NCBI GenBank assembly: GCA_030646755.1
Contig: JAUSKU010000068.1
Location: 1-53,439, forward strand
Direction: 5' to 3'
From: Deltaproteobacteria bacterium
GTDB taxonomy: Bacteria; Desulfobacterota; JAENJC01
Length of the DNA stretch: 53,439 nucleotides
Below, piece after piece: positions 1 through 8,131 of the stretch. The notes beneath the pieces are model-generated. The model worked only from the letters and a program-made list of their open reading frames with translations. It made no database searches and was not told the origin of the DNA. Every line of letters begins with the position of its first letter. Positions within the stretch are counted from its first letter, which is position 1. The translations under genes were made by a program, and so were the position numbers.

Positions 1-141
1 GAGTTTTTGACAGCATTGATGCTCTTGAAAACAATTTATCGTCATCGTTACGGGAAATGGAGTTGGATAGCAAACGTGTGAAGTCTATTGTTGCTTGGCC
101 GTGGATTATTAATTCACTTATGAATTAGAAATGGAATTAGA
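1..141. repeat. Left copy of 141-bp terminal inverted repeat
   Basis: Bases 1-141 are the exact reverse complement of 53299-53439. The match stops at base 142 (c here, the complement of the other side would be t). The repeat supplies the last codons and the stop of the GGDEF gene. It also contains an open frame (3-128, plus strand) that enters from outside the contig. The same end of one repeated sequence therefore flanks both contig ends in opposite orientation. Confidence 0.95.
3..128 (+). CDS. C-terminal fragment of an unidentified ORF inside the terminal repeat
   Basis: Frame 3 is open from the contig edge and stops at TAG 126-128. It encodes about 41 residues ending in WPWIINSLMN, with an acidic and hydrophilic stretch (SIDALENN, LREMELDSKR) that looks like real protein. 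I do not recognise the family. Because it sits inside the sequence repeated at both contig ends, it is probably the 3' end of a gene carried by a multicopy element. A mirror copy lies at 53312-53437 on the minus strand. Confidence 0.35.
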   Translation, partial: VFDSIDALENNLSSSLREMELDSKRVKSIVAWPWIINSLMN

Positions 142-1272
142 CCTGTAAAGGGCTGCGTCTGCCAATTTTATCAGCTCTTCCAGCGTATTTCCGTCTGAAG
201 GGAACTCCGATATCCCCCCGCTGATCGAGACAATCCCAAGAGGCTGCTTCTCCCTGTGGGGGAATGGGTTCCCTTCTATCAGCCTCCTAACCCTTTCGGC
301 ATAAATAAAGGCTGCTTCCTTGTCAATGTTCGGGAGCAACACCACGAACTCCTCCCCGCCATATCTTGCCAGGATGGAAGTCTTTCTTGTAATATCAGAC
401 ACCAGCCTGGACATGGATGTCAGGAGCCTGTCTCCTTCGTCATGCCCGTTGGTATCATTGTAATGCTTGAAATGGTCTATATCGAACATGAAGATCGAAA
501 GCGGAGACGAGTACCCTCCGGCCCTGACCATCTCTTCTGCCGCCCTCTGAAAGAAAAACCTCCTGTTATAGAGCTTTGTAAGCGGGTCTGTTGCGGCCTC
601 CTGTCTGGCGTCATCGATAAAAACGGCGTTCTTCAATGACACCCCAGCAATGCCTGCTACCATTGCCAGGAGCCTCTTTTCGTCCCCATGGGGCTCCTTT
701 ATGCCGCCGAGGCTTATTACCCCGAGGAGTTCATCCTTAAAGAGTATCGGCGCCGCGATCTCCGGGGGGCAATCCGAACCGTTCTTTCCACTTGTGCTGC
801 CGGAGCTATGATAGGTTTCTTTGGAGAGAAGGACCTTGTTCTTAGCCGCAGCTCCAACCATCCCTTCCCCCATAAGGTATATCTTTCTTGAGGCATTTGT
901 TCCCACGCCGAAACCGGAAACCAGCTTAAGGGTCTCAGTTCCCCTGTTGTATATATACAAACCGATACACTCCGATGGGAGGACATCTTCTACGAGACGG
1001 ATTACGGATGATGCAACCTCTTCAAAAGAGCGGCTTGAGCTGAGGATCTTTGCTGCATCGGCCAATTTCATTACAAAGGAGATATATTTACTGTTTGCAG
1101 CAGTCAGGTTGTCGACCCGGCCCTCAAGCTCCTTTATCCTTTCCTCCTGATCCCCACCCCTCGACCTGCCTCTTGAACCTTTTTTGTACCCGTAAAAAAA
1201 GCCCAAGGCAATCCCTACAAGAAGAGACGCTCCAATAAATAACCACCCTTTGTCAGAAAATAGATTTTCCAT
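118..1272 (-). CDS. Membrane-anchored GAF-GGDEF protein (probable diguanylate cyclase)
   Basis: Predicted c-di-GMP synthase of 384 residues. The start at 1272 (MENLFSDKG) is chosen because a single membrane helix (about residues 8-27) follows directly; the open frame runs further upstream but without protein-like sequence. A short coiled coil (about 35-60), a GAF-like domain (about 65-215) and a GGDEF domain (about 225-380) follow. The active-site GGEEF lies at about 305-309. The inhibitory RxxD site expected just upstream reads RKTS, so product inhibition at a canonical I-site is unlikely. The last residues after ALYR (SNSISNS) and the stop are encoded by the terminal repeat, so the natural C-terminus has been replaced. 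It diverges from the small gene at 1395 across about 120 bp. Confidence 0.85.
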   Translation of the reverse strand: MENLFSDKGWLFIGASLLVGIALGFFYGYKKGSRGRSRGGDQEERIKELEGRVDNLTAANSKYISFVMKLADAAKILSSSRSFEEVASSVIRLVEDVLPSECIGLYIYNRGTETLKLVSGFGVGTNASRKIYLMGEGMVGAAAKNKVLLSKETYHSSGSTSGKNGSDCPPEIAAPILFKDELLGVISLGGIKEPHGDEKRLLAMVAGIAGVSLKNAVFIDDARQEAATDPLTKLYNRRFFFQRAAEEMVRAGGYSSPLSIFMFDIDHFKHYNDTNGHDEGDRLLTSMSRLVSDITRKTSILARYGGEEFVVLLPNIDKEAAFIYAERVRRLIEGNPFPHREKQPLGIVSISGGISEFPSDGNTLEELIKLADAALYRSNSISNS

Positions 1273-1394
1273 ATATGCCTGTTCTCGTCTCTGCAATCGT
1301 CTGCCGCGATACAGCAGTCGCCATTTAATAAGATTATCACTTTCCCGGGAATAGTCAAACAGCGGAGAGACAATCCTTGTGGTAATCTTGATGT

Positions 1395-1643
1395 ATGGTG
1401 AAGATCTCCTTGAAGGTAGAGACGTACTCAGGCTATAAGGCGGATGAGAGACCTGTATCATTTACTCTCGTGAACAGGAGATTCCAGGTAAGGGAGATAG
1501 TAGACCAATGGTACGGGGTAGACCATACCTACTATAAGCTTATCGCAGATGATTCAAATCTTTACATCATAAGGCATGACAGGGAAATGGATGAATGGGA
1601 GATGGTGATGATGGAGGCAGCACCGGAGAAAGTAGGTTTATAA
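1395..1643 (+). CDS. Small conserved hypothetical protein (DUF6504-like)
   Basis: 82-residue soluble protein, rich in aromatic and charged residues (REIVDQWYG, YKLIADDSNLYIIRHD). The pattern resembles the small DUF6504-type proteins found beside DNA-repair genes, but this is recognition from memory and the function is unknown. No clear Shine-Dalgarno precedes the ATG. The stop overlaps the converging comF stop by 6 bp, so the pair ends tail to tail. Confidence 0.6.
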   Translation: MVKISLKVETYSGYKADERPVSFTLVNRRFQVREIVDQWYGVDHTYYKLIADDSNLYIIRHDREMDEWEMVMMEAAPEKVGL

Positions 1644-2336
1644 CTCAGCCGTCCTTGCCAGCGTAAGGACGCAGACCTCTTTTGCACCCCCTTTTCTCAA
1701 GACCTTCGAGCATTCTCCTACAGTAGCGCCTGTTGTATAGACATCGTCTATGAGAAGAACTGACCTCCCTCTCACATTCCCCTGAACCTCAAAGGCCCCC
1801 TTTACATTTATCTTCCTCTCCTTTCCTGAAAGGTTCACCTGGGGCTCTGTCCACCTGGTTCTCTTTAAGGCAAAGGGGTCAACAGGTATCATGTGCCTCT
1901 TTCCAACGGCCCTGGCGAGCAGGAGGGACTGGTTAAAACCTCTTTCCCTGAGCCTGTCTATATGTAGGGGGACCGGGATTATGACATCAAAACCCTCTAA
2001 AGCAGGGTACCTTGAAATTATTGAACCAAGGGCCTTGGAAAAGGTCGTGTCCTTATTGTATTTGAACCTGTGGATAGCCTTTGCCGAGGCATCGTTATAG
2101 ATCAAGACCCCTCTGGCCCAGGAAAAATGCCTCTTCTTTTTCATGCATTCTCCGCAGGTATGGCTCTTGACTGCATCCGATTTAAAGGGTATGCCGCAGA
2201 TATCACATAATGGGGGAGATATGAACCTGACAGCATCTGTACAGCCCAGACATACCGGCTCCTTACAGATGGAGTCACAGAAAGGGCATCGATGGGGGAA
2301 GATCAGGTCTGAGAATGAGGAGAGGAGAGACGGCAT
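1638..2336 (-). CDS. comF: ComF family phosphoribosyltransferase-like protein
   Basis: 232 residues. The N-terminal double zinc ribbon has Cys pairs at CPFC and CLGC, then CDIC and CGEC. The C-terminal PRTase fold carries the PRPP-binding signature VLLIDDVYTTGAT. ComF proteins take part in DNA uptake or processing in competent bacteria; many occur in species without known competence, so the role here is inferred. It is the last gene of the minus-strand operon, 53 bp after gpmI. Confidence 0.88.
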   Translation of the reverse strand: MPSLLSSFSDLIFPHRCPFCDSICKEPVCLGCTDAVRFISPPLCDICGIPFKSDAVKSHTCGECMKKKRHFSWARGVLIYNDASAKAIHRFKYNKDTTFSKALGSIISRYPALEGFDVIIPVPLHIDRLRERGFNQSLLLARAVGKRHMIPVDPFALKRTRWTEPQVNLSGKERKINVKGAFEVQGNVRGRSVLLIDDVYTTGATVGECSKVLRKGGAKEVCVLTLARTAEL

Positions 2337-2389
2337 ATGGTTGCTGCTCCGAAGGCATTTTTTTCAACTCTAATCTGTCTGGGAAATAA

Positions 2390-3925
2390 TTATACTATCA
2401 GGCTCTTCCCCTCCATCTCCTTAGGAACAGGGAGCCCCAGCATCTCAAGCATGGTAGGGGCAATATCTGCCAGAATTCCTTCCCTGAGCTTAACCCCCTT
2501 TCTCTCGTCGTCTACAAGGATGAATGGAACAGGGTTTGATGTGTGGGCGGTGTGGGGCGCGTGGGTCTCGTAATCTGCCATCTGTTCGGCGTTCCCGTGG
2601 TCAGAGGTTATAATCACCGTTCCACCTTTTGTCTTAACTGCGTCAACTACCAAGCCAACACAGGCATCAACAGTCTCAACGGCCTTTTTAGCCGCATCAA
2701 TAAACCCCGTATGCCCAACCATATCGGCATTGGCGTAGTTGAGGATTATGACGTCATGCCGCCCTTTCTCGATGTCGGATACAAGTTCTTTTGTGACCTC
2801 AAGGGCGCTCATCTCAGGCTTGAAGTCGTAAGTAGGCACTTCCTTGGGTGACGGTATAAGCCTCCTGTCTTCCAGAGGATAAGGCTCTTCAACCCCCCCG
2901 TTAAAGAAGAATGTGACATGGGCGTACTTTTCGGTCTCCGCTATCCGCAGCTGCCTCAGGCCGGCCCTGCTTATCACCTCTCCGAAGATATTTGTGAGCT
3001 TCGCTGACGGGAATGCCACAGGGAGTCCAAAGGTCTCGTCATATTCGGTCATGCATACGAAACTGGACAATGAAGGGACCTTCTTCCTCTCGAACCCGTT
3101 AAATGCGTCATGGTTAAGAGCCCTTGTTATCTCCCTTGTCCTGTCTGTCCTGAAGTTGAAGAATATGACCGCATCTTTATCACTTAAAACGCCGACAGGA
3201 GATCCATTTCTCTTTATGACAGTAGGCTTTACGAACTCATCACCTTCTTCCCTTGCATAGGAGCTTTCAACTGCCCGGGAAGCGGAATCGGCCTCCAGAC
3301 CTTCGCCAAGGACAATAGCGTCATAGGCCTCTTTGACCCTGTCCCACCTCTTGTCCCTGTCCATGGCGTAAAAACGACCTATTACGGTCGCTATCTCTCC
3401 CAGACCAACCTTCCTGATGCAATCTTCAGTTGCCTTTATGTAATTCAGGGCGCTCCGTGGCGGGGTGTCCCTCCCGTCCAGAATGGCATGGATGAAAAGT
3501 CTTTCTACACCGTTCTCCTTTGCCATATCTATCAGCGCAAAGAGGTGCTCTATGTGGCTGTGTACGCCGCCGTCTGAGAGGAGACCCATTACATGAAGGG
3601 ATGAACGATTGGTCTTTACTGCCGAAATGGCATCCAGGAGGATCTGGTTTTTAAAGAAGTCCCCGTCCTCTATCGCCTTGCTTATCCTCGTGAAATCCTG
3701 ATAGACGACCCTTCCCGCCCCTATGTTCAGGTGACCGACTTCGGAGTTGCCCATCTGTCCCCTCGGAAGGCCCACTGAAAGTCCTGATGCATTTAGAATT
3801 GTAGTTGGATATATCTTTGAGAGGTTGTCTATAACAGGCGTATTTGCAACAGCTATGGCATTCCCGTCTTTTCTTGGGTTTATACCCCACCCGTCCATGA
3901 TGATAAGGCAGAGCGGGCCTTTCAT
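2390..3925 (-). CDS. gpmI: 2,3-bisphosphoglycerate-independent phosphoglycerate mutase
   Basis: 511 residues, the normal length for iPGM. The alkaline-phosphatase-type metal sites are visible: the N-terminal LIIMDGWG; the phospho-serine loop [21 protein letters not shown]; and late metal ligands in ADMVGHTG and ITSDHGNAE. It interconverts 3- and 2-phosphoglycerate in glycolysis and gluconeogenesis using two Mn ions. Its ATG overlaps the TGA of the upstream LapA-LapB gene (ATGA), indicating translational coupling. Confidence 0.96.
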   Translation of the reverse strand: MKGPLCLIIMDGWGINPRKDGNAIAVANTPVIDNLSKIYPTTILNASGLSVGLPRGQMGNSEVGHLNIGAGRVVYQDFTRISKAIEDGDFFKNQILLDAISAVKTNRSSLHVMGLLSDGGVHSHIEHLFALIDMAKENGVERLFIHAILDGRDTPPRSALNYIKATEDCIRKVGLGEIATVIGRFYAMDRDKRWDRVKEAYDAIVLGEGLEADSASRAVESSYAREEGDEFVKPTVIKRNGSPVGVLSDKDAVIFFNFRTDRTREITRALNHDAFNGFERKKVPSLSSFVCMTEYDETFGLPVAFPSAKLTNIFGEVISRAGLRQLRIAETEKYAHVTFFFNGGVEEPYPLEDRRLIPSPKEVPTYDFKPEMSALEVTKELVSDIEKGRHDVIILNYANADMVGHTGFIDAAKKAVETVDACVGLVVDAVKTKGGTVIITSDHGNAEQMADYETHAPHTAHTSNPVPFILVDDERKGVKLREGILADIAPTMLEMLGLPVPKEMEGKSLIV

Positions 3926-5283
3926 GCCCTACCCATTCCGAGGACAAGGTCCTTCCCTTTTTCCAATTCCCTTATTGCCTGCTGGAACGGCAGGGAAAAG
4001 GTGTTGCACCTCCCGCAGCCCGGGCAGCACCCCGACCATTTTGTGAACTCCTTCCCGCAATTGGAACAAACGAAAGGTATGATCATCTTTTTCTTGTAAG
4101 AATGGGCCTTCTGGAACTCATCCACGGATTCTTCATACCGCTCCCTCCTTCTGTATCCCTCTGCCAGAAGGAGGTGAAGCTCAGGGAAGTCGGCCCCTGA
4201 AGCATCTACCCTCGAAAGCTGTTCCAGGGCCTCTTCCACCATCTCAAGCCTGAGGCAGAGCTTCCCGTAGAAGAACCTTACCGTCAGGTCGTCAGGCCTC
4301 TCTGCCAGGATATTGCGGTACCCTTCCAGTATCCTGTCGGGCTGCTCTTCCCGTATCAACATGTCTTCAAGCCTGTGGAGGAATACTATGTCCCCTGATG
4401 CGGCAAAGGCCTTCTCCCATGTACTGGCAGCCTCCTCCAGCTTTCCTTCTTTATAATAGGCGTCTCCAAGCCCTATATAGGAAGGAATAAATCCCTTGTC
4501 CTGCTTGATCATCTCCTTAAAGACCTTCTCGGCCTTCTCGACCTCTCCGTCTTCAAGGAGCTGGTTGCCGTATTCATATTTGAAGCCGAGGAGTATCTTT
4601 ACCTCCTGCTCGTTCTTCTTCCTATCCCTTGTCGTATACCTGATTATCTCCTTTTGGGTCTCGCAGGCATCTTCCCACCTCTTGACTCCCCTGTAAATAT
4701 CCCGGAGTTCCCGCAGCGCCTCAAGATTTGATGGAGTTATATCTATGATATTTTCGAGGGTGCTTATTGCGTCGTCCATCCTCTGCGCCTTTTTATAATC
4801 CGCAGCCAGGTGGGTAAGGAGCCCAGTGTGGTTCGGTTCCAGCAATCTCGCCTTGCTCAACACCTTTATAGCATCGCCATAATTTTCTTCCTTGAAGTAG
4901 ACCCCTGACAACTGGATATATGCGTCAATATTCGTGGGGTCCTTTTCTATGTACCGGCTTAAAAAATCCTTGGCCTTATCCTTGTCCCCTTTTCTTAAGG
5001 CTTCAATCCCCTGCTGGTACAACTCCTGCACGACACCCCTCTTCTTCTCCCTCCTTCTTATCCTCCATCTTTCAAGGGCCCGCTGGATGTCGTATGCTAT
5101 ATAACTTAAGAATACCAGGGATCCCCCAAGGAAGAACGATATGAATACAAGCTGGACTATCGACAGCTGGTAGACTGTATCCTTGGAAAGGTAAAATGTG
5201 ACCTGGGCCGTGTTATAATATGTCAGGTATCCGAAGGCAAGGACAAAGAAGATGAAGATCAGGAAGAGGAATCTGAGTAACAT
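3922..5283 (-). CDS. LapA-LapB fusion: two-helix membrane anchor, TPR repeats, rubredoxin-like zinc ribbon
   Basis: 453 residues. The first ~80 residues have two membrane helices (about 2-21 and 45-68) separated by a QVTFYLS-type segment and followed by a basic stretch ([10 protein letters not shown]), the LapA (DUF1049) pattern. TPR repeats then occupy about 85-400, and a four-cysteine ribbon (CSNC and CPGC) about 405-428, the LapB/YciM pattern. In E. coli, LapA and LapB are separate proteins that control LpxC degradation by FtsH and LPS synthesis. Here one chain carries both. It lies between the DksA-like gene (1-bp gap) and gpmI (4-bp overlap). Confidence 0.85.
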   Translation of the reverse strand: MLLRFLFLIFIFFVLAFGYLTYYNTAQVTFYLSKDTVYQLSIVQLVFISFFLGGSLVFLSYIAYDIQRALERWRIRRREKKRGVVQELYQQGIEALRKGDKDKAKDFLSRYIEKDPTNIDAYIQLSGVYFKEENYGDAIKVLSKARLLEPNHTGLLTHLAADYKKAQRMDDAISTLENIIDITPSNLEALRELRDIYRGVKRWEDACETQKEIIRYTTRDRKKNEQEVKILLGFKYEYGNQLLEDGEVEKAEKVFKEMIKQDKGFIPSYIGLGDAYYKEGKLEEAASTWEKAFAASGDIVFLHRLEDMLIREEQPDRILEGYRNILAERPDDLTVRFFYGKLCLRLEMVEEALEQLSRVDASGADFPELHLLLAEGYRRRERYEESVDEFQKAHSYKKKMIIPFVCSNCGKEFTKWSGCCPGCGRCNTFSLPFQQAIRELEKGKDLVLGMGRA

Positions 5284-5284
5284 G

Positions 5285-5635
5285 TTATCTCTTTCCTTCC
5301 GCGCCGTTCTGGCATTTTATGCAGTTTTGAGCCTCAGGCTTTACGTCGAGCCTTTTGTCGCCTATAGCCTCGCCGCAGCTTTGGCAGATGCCGTATGTCC
5401 CGTTCTTTATCCTGGCCAGGGCGTCGTCTATCTCAACGATCCGCTTTTTCTCCGCCTCACTCAGGGAGACCAGGACCATCCTGTTGTAAGATACGGAACC
5501 CTCATCTGCAATGTCTGAAACGCCATCTGTGCCAAGCTCACGGGCAGCTTCTAAATTGTGATTAGAGGCATTCAATATCTCCTCCCTCCTTTTATGGAGG
5601 GTCTGTCTGAATCTCTCGATTTCCTTTGTATCCAT
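5285..5635 (-). CDS. DksA/TraR family zinc-finger protein
   Basis: 116 residues from ATG 5635, chosen over an upstream GTG at 5653 because AAGGAG sits at proper spacing before the ATG. It has an N-terminal helical hairpin and a C-terminal C4 finger (CQSCGEAI then CIKC). Family members bind in the RNA polymerase secondary channel and modulate initiation, often with ppGpp. The acidic hairpin-tip residues typical of DksA are not certain here, so it may be a general DksA/TraR-type or YocK-like protein. It follows rlmH by about 25 bp in the operon. Confidence 0.85.
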   Translation of the reverse strand: MDTKEIERFRQTLHKRREEILNASNHNLEAARELGTDGVSDIADEGSVSYNRMVLVSLSEAEKKRIVEIDDALARIKNGTYGICQSCGEAIGDKRLDVKPEAQNCIKCQNGAEGKR

Positions 5636-5659
5636 TTTTATCTCCTTTAACACCTTACG

Positions 5660-6130
5660 TTATTTATGGTACGGTTCCCCTTTTATTATGGTAAATGCCC
5701 TGTATATCTGCTCCAGAAGGATTACCCTTACCATCTGATGGGTGAAGGTCATTGGTGAGAGAGACAGTATCAAGTCAGCCCTCTCTCTTATCTTGTCACC
5801 CAAACCGAGGCTCCCCCCGACGACAAAAGAGATGTCCTTTGTGCCGGTGTCCATCTCCTTTTTTATTAACCCTGCCAGGCCCTCGGAGGAAAGCCCTTTC
5901 CCCCGTTCATCCAAGGCCACCAGAAATGAATCTGGAGAGACCCTTTTAAGTACCCGTTCCGCCTCTTTCCCTTTTACCTTGGCGTGCTCAGCCTTGGCTG
6001 TTACCGCCTCGTCCTCGACCTCTATAAGTTCAATGGAACCATACCGGGATATCCTGTCCCTGTAAGTCTCTATCCCTTCCTTAAGATAACGGTCCTGGAG
6101 CTTGCCAACAAATATCAACTTTATCTTCAT
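5660..6130 (-). CDS. rlmH: 23S rRNA (pseudouridine1915-N3)-methyltransferase
   Basis: 156 residues, matching the SPOUT-class RlmH length. Conserved features are the SAM-knot segments FVVGGSLGLG and LSLSPMTFTHQM, then the nearly invariant C-terminus EQIYRAFTIIKGEPYHK. It methylates pseudouridine 1915 in helix 69 of 23S rRNA on 70S ribosomes. It sits downstream of rsfS, the usual order in this operon, but a palindromic repeat separates the two genes. Confidence 0.96.
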   Translation of the reverse strand: MKIKLIFVGKLQDRYLKEGIETYRDRISRYGSIELIEVEDEAVTAKAEHAKVKGKEAERVLKRVSPDSFLVALDERGKGLSSEGLAGLIKKEMDTGTKDISFVVGGSLGLGDKIRERADLILSLSPMTFTHQMVRVILLEQIYRAFTIIKGEPYHK

Positions 6131-6240
6131 AAAAATGACTCCCCCTCTCCCTTAACGGGAGAGGGTTGGGGTGAGGGTGAAGAACCCATCATATCCCCCT
6201 CCCCTTCATCCCCTCCCGCCTGGGGAGGGGAGTTTTTTAG
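6131..6240. repeat. GC-rich double-palindrome repeat overlapping the rsfS 3' end
   Basis: Two palindromes: CCCTCTCCC/GGGAGAGGG at 6143-6165, and a CCCTCCC/GGGAGGG pair around 6210-6230, joined by a TTGGGGTGAGGGTGA linker. The same arrangement recurs at 17353-17515 and, reworked, at 16896-17052. It lies between rsfS and rlmH and encodes the last residues of RsfS (LPSPGGRG then stop). No clear target duplication is seen here; ends near 6131 and 6240 are only weakly complementary. Confidence 0.8.
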
Positions 6241-6589
6241 GGGCTACCTTCCTTCGCCTCACTTTTTTGGCATCATGCCAGAGCTTCTCCAGGTCGTATA
6301 GCTCCCTGATAGGTGCGTAAAATATATGGATTATTATATCGTCATAATCCATCAGTATCCACTTACCCTCGTTGTAACCCTCTACCCCGATGGGGAGGAT
6401 CTTGTGCTCCTTCATCTTATCCTGGATGCTGTCCGCTATGGCCTGGACCTGCCTGTCAGACGTCCCGCTGGCTATGATAAAGTAGTTAGTGAAGTTGGTG
6501 ACATCCGTAACATCAAGGATAACGAGGTTTTCCGCCATCTTATCCTCTGCCGCCTCAGCGCAGATCCTGTATTTCTTCTTTGTGTCCAA
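6206..6589 (-). CDS. rsfS: Ribosome silencing factor RsfS (Iojap)
   Basis: 127 residues with the family core ENLVILDVTDVTNFTNYF, ASGTSDRQVQAIAD and GYNEGKWILMDYDDIIIHIF. RsfS binds L14 on the 50S subunit and blocks 30S joining during nutrient limitation. The final ten residues (KLPSPGGRG-type) are not family sequence; they are translated from the inserted palindromic repeat, which also supplies the stop codon. Translation probably tolerates this tail because it lies beyond the conserved fold. Confidence 0.95.
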   Translation of the reverse strand: MDTKKKYRICAEAAEDKMAENLVILDVTDVTNFTNYFIIASGTSDRQVQAIADSIQDKMKEHKILPIGVEGYNEGKWILMDYDDIIIHIFYAPIRELYDLEKLWHDAKKVRRRKVAPKKLPSPGGRG

Positions 6590-6597
6590 TCGATCTC

Positions 6598-7242
6598 CTA
6601 AGTCTTATACAAGTTATTTTTTTTAATATACTCTTCCACCTTCTGGGGAAGGAGATATTTTACGGATTTACCCGTCTTCAATCTCTTTCTGATCTCAGTG
6701 GATGATATATCGAGAAGCGTCACCTCTGAAAAATTCAGGCAGTGGCCTGATGTATGACCGTAACAACCTTTTGCCGAATCATAGCAGAAGTCACCCCTCA
6801 CTTCAAGAGGAAGTGATTCACCCAGGGACCTCTTTTCGTATCCCGGCCTTGTCACTATAATAAAGTTGCAGAGAGACAGGAACCTCCTGTAATCCTTCCA
6901 GCTCTCTATCTCAAAAAATGCATCAACCCCAAGGATGAAGTGTATCTCGGCATCAGGCAGCCCTTTCCTCACCTCCTCGACCGTATCTACAGAATAAGAA
7001 AACCCTCCCCTTCTTACCTCCATGTCGGAATAGTCAAAATACGGGTTCCCATCTATGGCGATCCTTGTCATCTCTATCCTGTGAAAAGGAGACTCCAGAT
7101 CCTCCTTCCTCTTGTGGGGAGGGAATGCGGATGGGACAAAAAGGACCTTGTCAAGGCCAAATGCCTCCCTCACCTCCTCTGCTGCGCGAAGGTGCCCGAA
7201 GTGTATTGGGTTCAATGTGCCGCCGAATATGCCTATCTTCAT
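6598..7242 (-). CDS. nadD: Nicotinate-nucleotide adenylyltransferase
   Basis: 214 residues. The nucleotidyltransferase signature GGTLNPIHFGH is at the N-terminus and the second ATP motif ISSTEIRKRL near the C-terminus. It makes nicotinate adenine dinucleotide from NaMN and ATP in NAD synthesis. Its start lies only 5 bp after the stop of a gene remnant (7247-7443), while the usual upstream partner proA is now about 3 kb away behind an accessory insertion. Confidence 0.96.
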   Translation of the reverse strand: MKIGIFGGTLNPIHFGHLRAAEEVREAFGLDKVLFVPSAFPPHKRKEDLESPFHRIEMTRIAIDGNPYFDYSDMEVRRGGFSYSVDTVEEVRKGLPDAEIHFILGVDAFFEIESWKDYRRFLSLCNFIIVTRPGYEKRSLGESLPLEVRGDFCYDSAKGCYGHTSGHCLNFSEVTLLDISSTEIRKRLKTGKSVKYLLPQKVEEYIKKNNLYKT

Positions 7243-7246
7243 TTAT

Positions 7247-7443
7247 TCATTCCATCCTCTTCAATTCCAGTACCTTCCAATGCCCGCCTTTATCGGGGCC
7301 TATACGTTTTAGGATTCCAGCTAATTTAAGCTTTGCAATAATTTTCTCAACTGTGCTTTGCGATAAGTTGGTTTTCTCCGCATTTTCTCCGTACTTTCTA
7401 CTCCTCTTTCTACTCCCCTTTCTACTCCCCTTTCTACCTCCTT
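7247..7443 (-). pseudogene. 3' fragment of an AlbA_2-type ATP-binding / winged-helix protein gene
   Basis: The minus-strand frame is open from TAA near 7443 down to TGA 7247-7249. It ends in a typical winged helix: SQSTVEKIIAKLKLAGILKR then IGPDKGGHWKVLE. That is the usual C-terminus of AlbA_2 (divergent AAA) regulators. The matching N-terminal fragment lies at 10206-10334, beyond the inserted genes. Upstream of the helix a four-unit 12-bp tandem repeat (7394-7441, unit CTTTCTACTCCC) encodes Arg-Lys-rich repeats. No start codon with good context exists, though an incidental GGAGG precedes the repeats. Confidence 0.6.
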
Positions 7444-7479
7444 ACTCTCCCTCCTGGCCGTATCATCTTCTCCCGCCTT

Positions 7480-7501
7480 GTAGGGTGCGTCCTACGCACC
7501 A
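7480..7501 (+). repeat. REP family 1, copy 1
   Basis: Palindromic REP with core GTAGGGTGCGTCCTACGCAC, just downstream of the RAYT gene stop. One arm base differs from the other copies (CCTACG for CCCACG). Confidence 0.85.
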
Positions 7502-7512
7502 AATGAATCTCA

Positions 7513-8082
7513 TTATTCCCCGTAATCGAAATCCCCTTTGTCAACAACCACATCCCCGCCCCAGTCCTTCTGATAAATTCCGTTTTTGGCGAAACGGTGA
7601 AATGTTGAAAACGACCAGTCCGCTGCGAGCGTAACATACCCATGCTTTACCGGGTTCCAATGGATATAATCCAGATGCCGCCTGAAATCAGCCTCGTCTC
7701 TAATCAAATGCTCCCAGAATCGTCTTTGCCAGATTGTTGTCTCTTTTCTCTTCCGCCTTGAATCCGAGAGTGCCAGTCCAGTAGGGTGCGTTCCACGCAC
7801 CAATTGAATCTCATTTGCCTCTTTACTTACATGACGTTTAATAATAGCCCATCGTGCGGAAAAGTTTGCGTCATCCTCCGGCAATGTCCAGATGCAGTGT
7901 AAATGATCCGGCAATAGCACCCATGCCTCTATTTTAAAGGGAAGCGATCTCTGCGCCCTTATGATGCCCTCCCGCAAGCCATGCCGCATAACTTCACTGA
8001 TTAAGATCGGTTGGCGACAGTTGGTGACGACTGTGAAAAAATATGTGCCGCCAGTAGTTTTTGGTCTGCGGTATTCGGGCAT
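7513..8082 (-). CDS. REP-associated tyrosine transposase (RAYT), Y1 HUH family
   Basis: 189 residues. HUH motif DHLHCIW with both histidines. The later segment LDYIHWNPVKHGYV is typical of IS200-like RAYTs and carries tyrosines around the active site. RAYTs nick single-stranded REP hairpins and are single-copy genes thought to disseminate REPs. This one is bordered by REP family 1 at both ends (7480-7501, 8101-8122). It also contains a copy inside the gene (7781-7802) that is translated as VRGTHPT, about a third of the way from the C-terminus. Confidence 0.9.
   Translation of the reverse strand: MPEYRRPKTTGGTYFFTVVTNCRQPILISEVMRHGLREGIIRAQRSLPFKIEAWVLLPDHLHCIWTLPEDDANFSARWAIIKRHVSKEANEIQLVRGTHPTGLALSDSRRKRKETTIWQRRFWEHLIRDEADFRRHLDYIHWNPVKHGYVTLAADWSFSTFHRFAKNGIYQKDWGGDVVVDKGDFDYGE
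7781..7802 (+). repeat. REP family 1, copy 2, inside the RAYT coding sequence
   Basis: GTAGGGTGCGTTCCACGCAC lies in frame within the RAYT gene and encodes LVRGTHPTG on the minus strand. The insert falls between the helical middle part and the WQRRFWEH segment. Confidence 0.9.
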
Positions 8083-8100
8083 ATCATATCCATATGTTAA

Positions 8101-8122
8101 TGGTGCGTGGGACGCACCCTAC
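8101..8122 (-). repeat. REP family 1, copy 3
   Basis: Same REP in inverted orientation, ending in GCACCCTAC, 19 bp upstream of the RAYT ATG and just beyond the DUF262 gene stop. Confidence 0.9.
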
Positions 8123-8131
8123 AAGCTTTAT

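Noticed and set aside
6131..6240. CRISPR array or CRISPR-like repeat-spacer unit
   Set aside because: Only two palindromes with no regular spacers; the same unit recurs singly elsewhere with inverted ends, fitting a MITE-like repeat.
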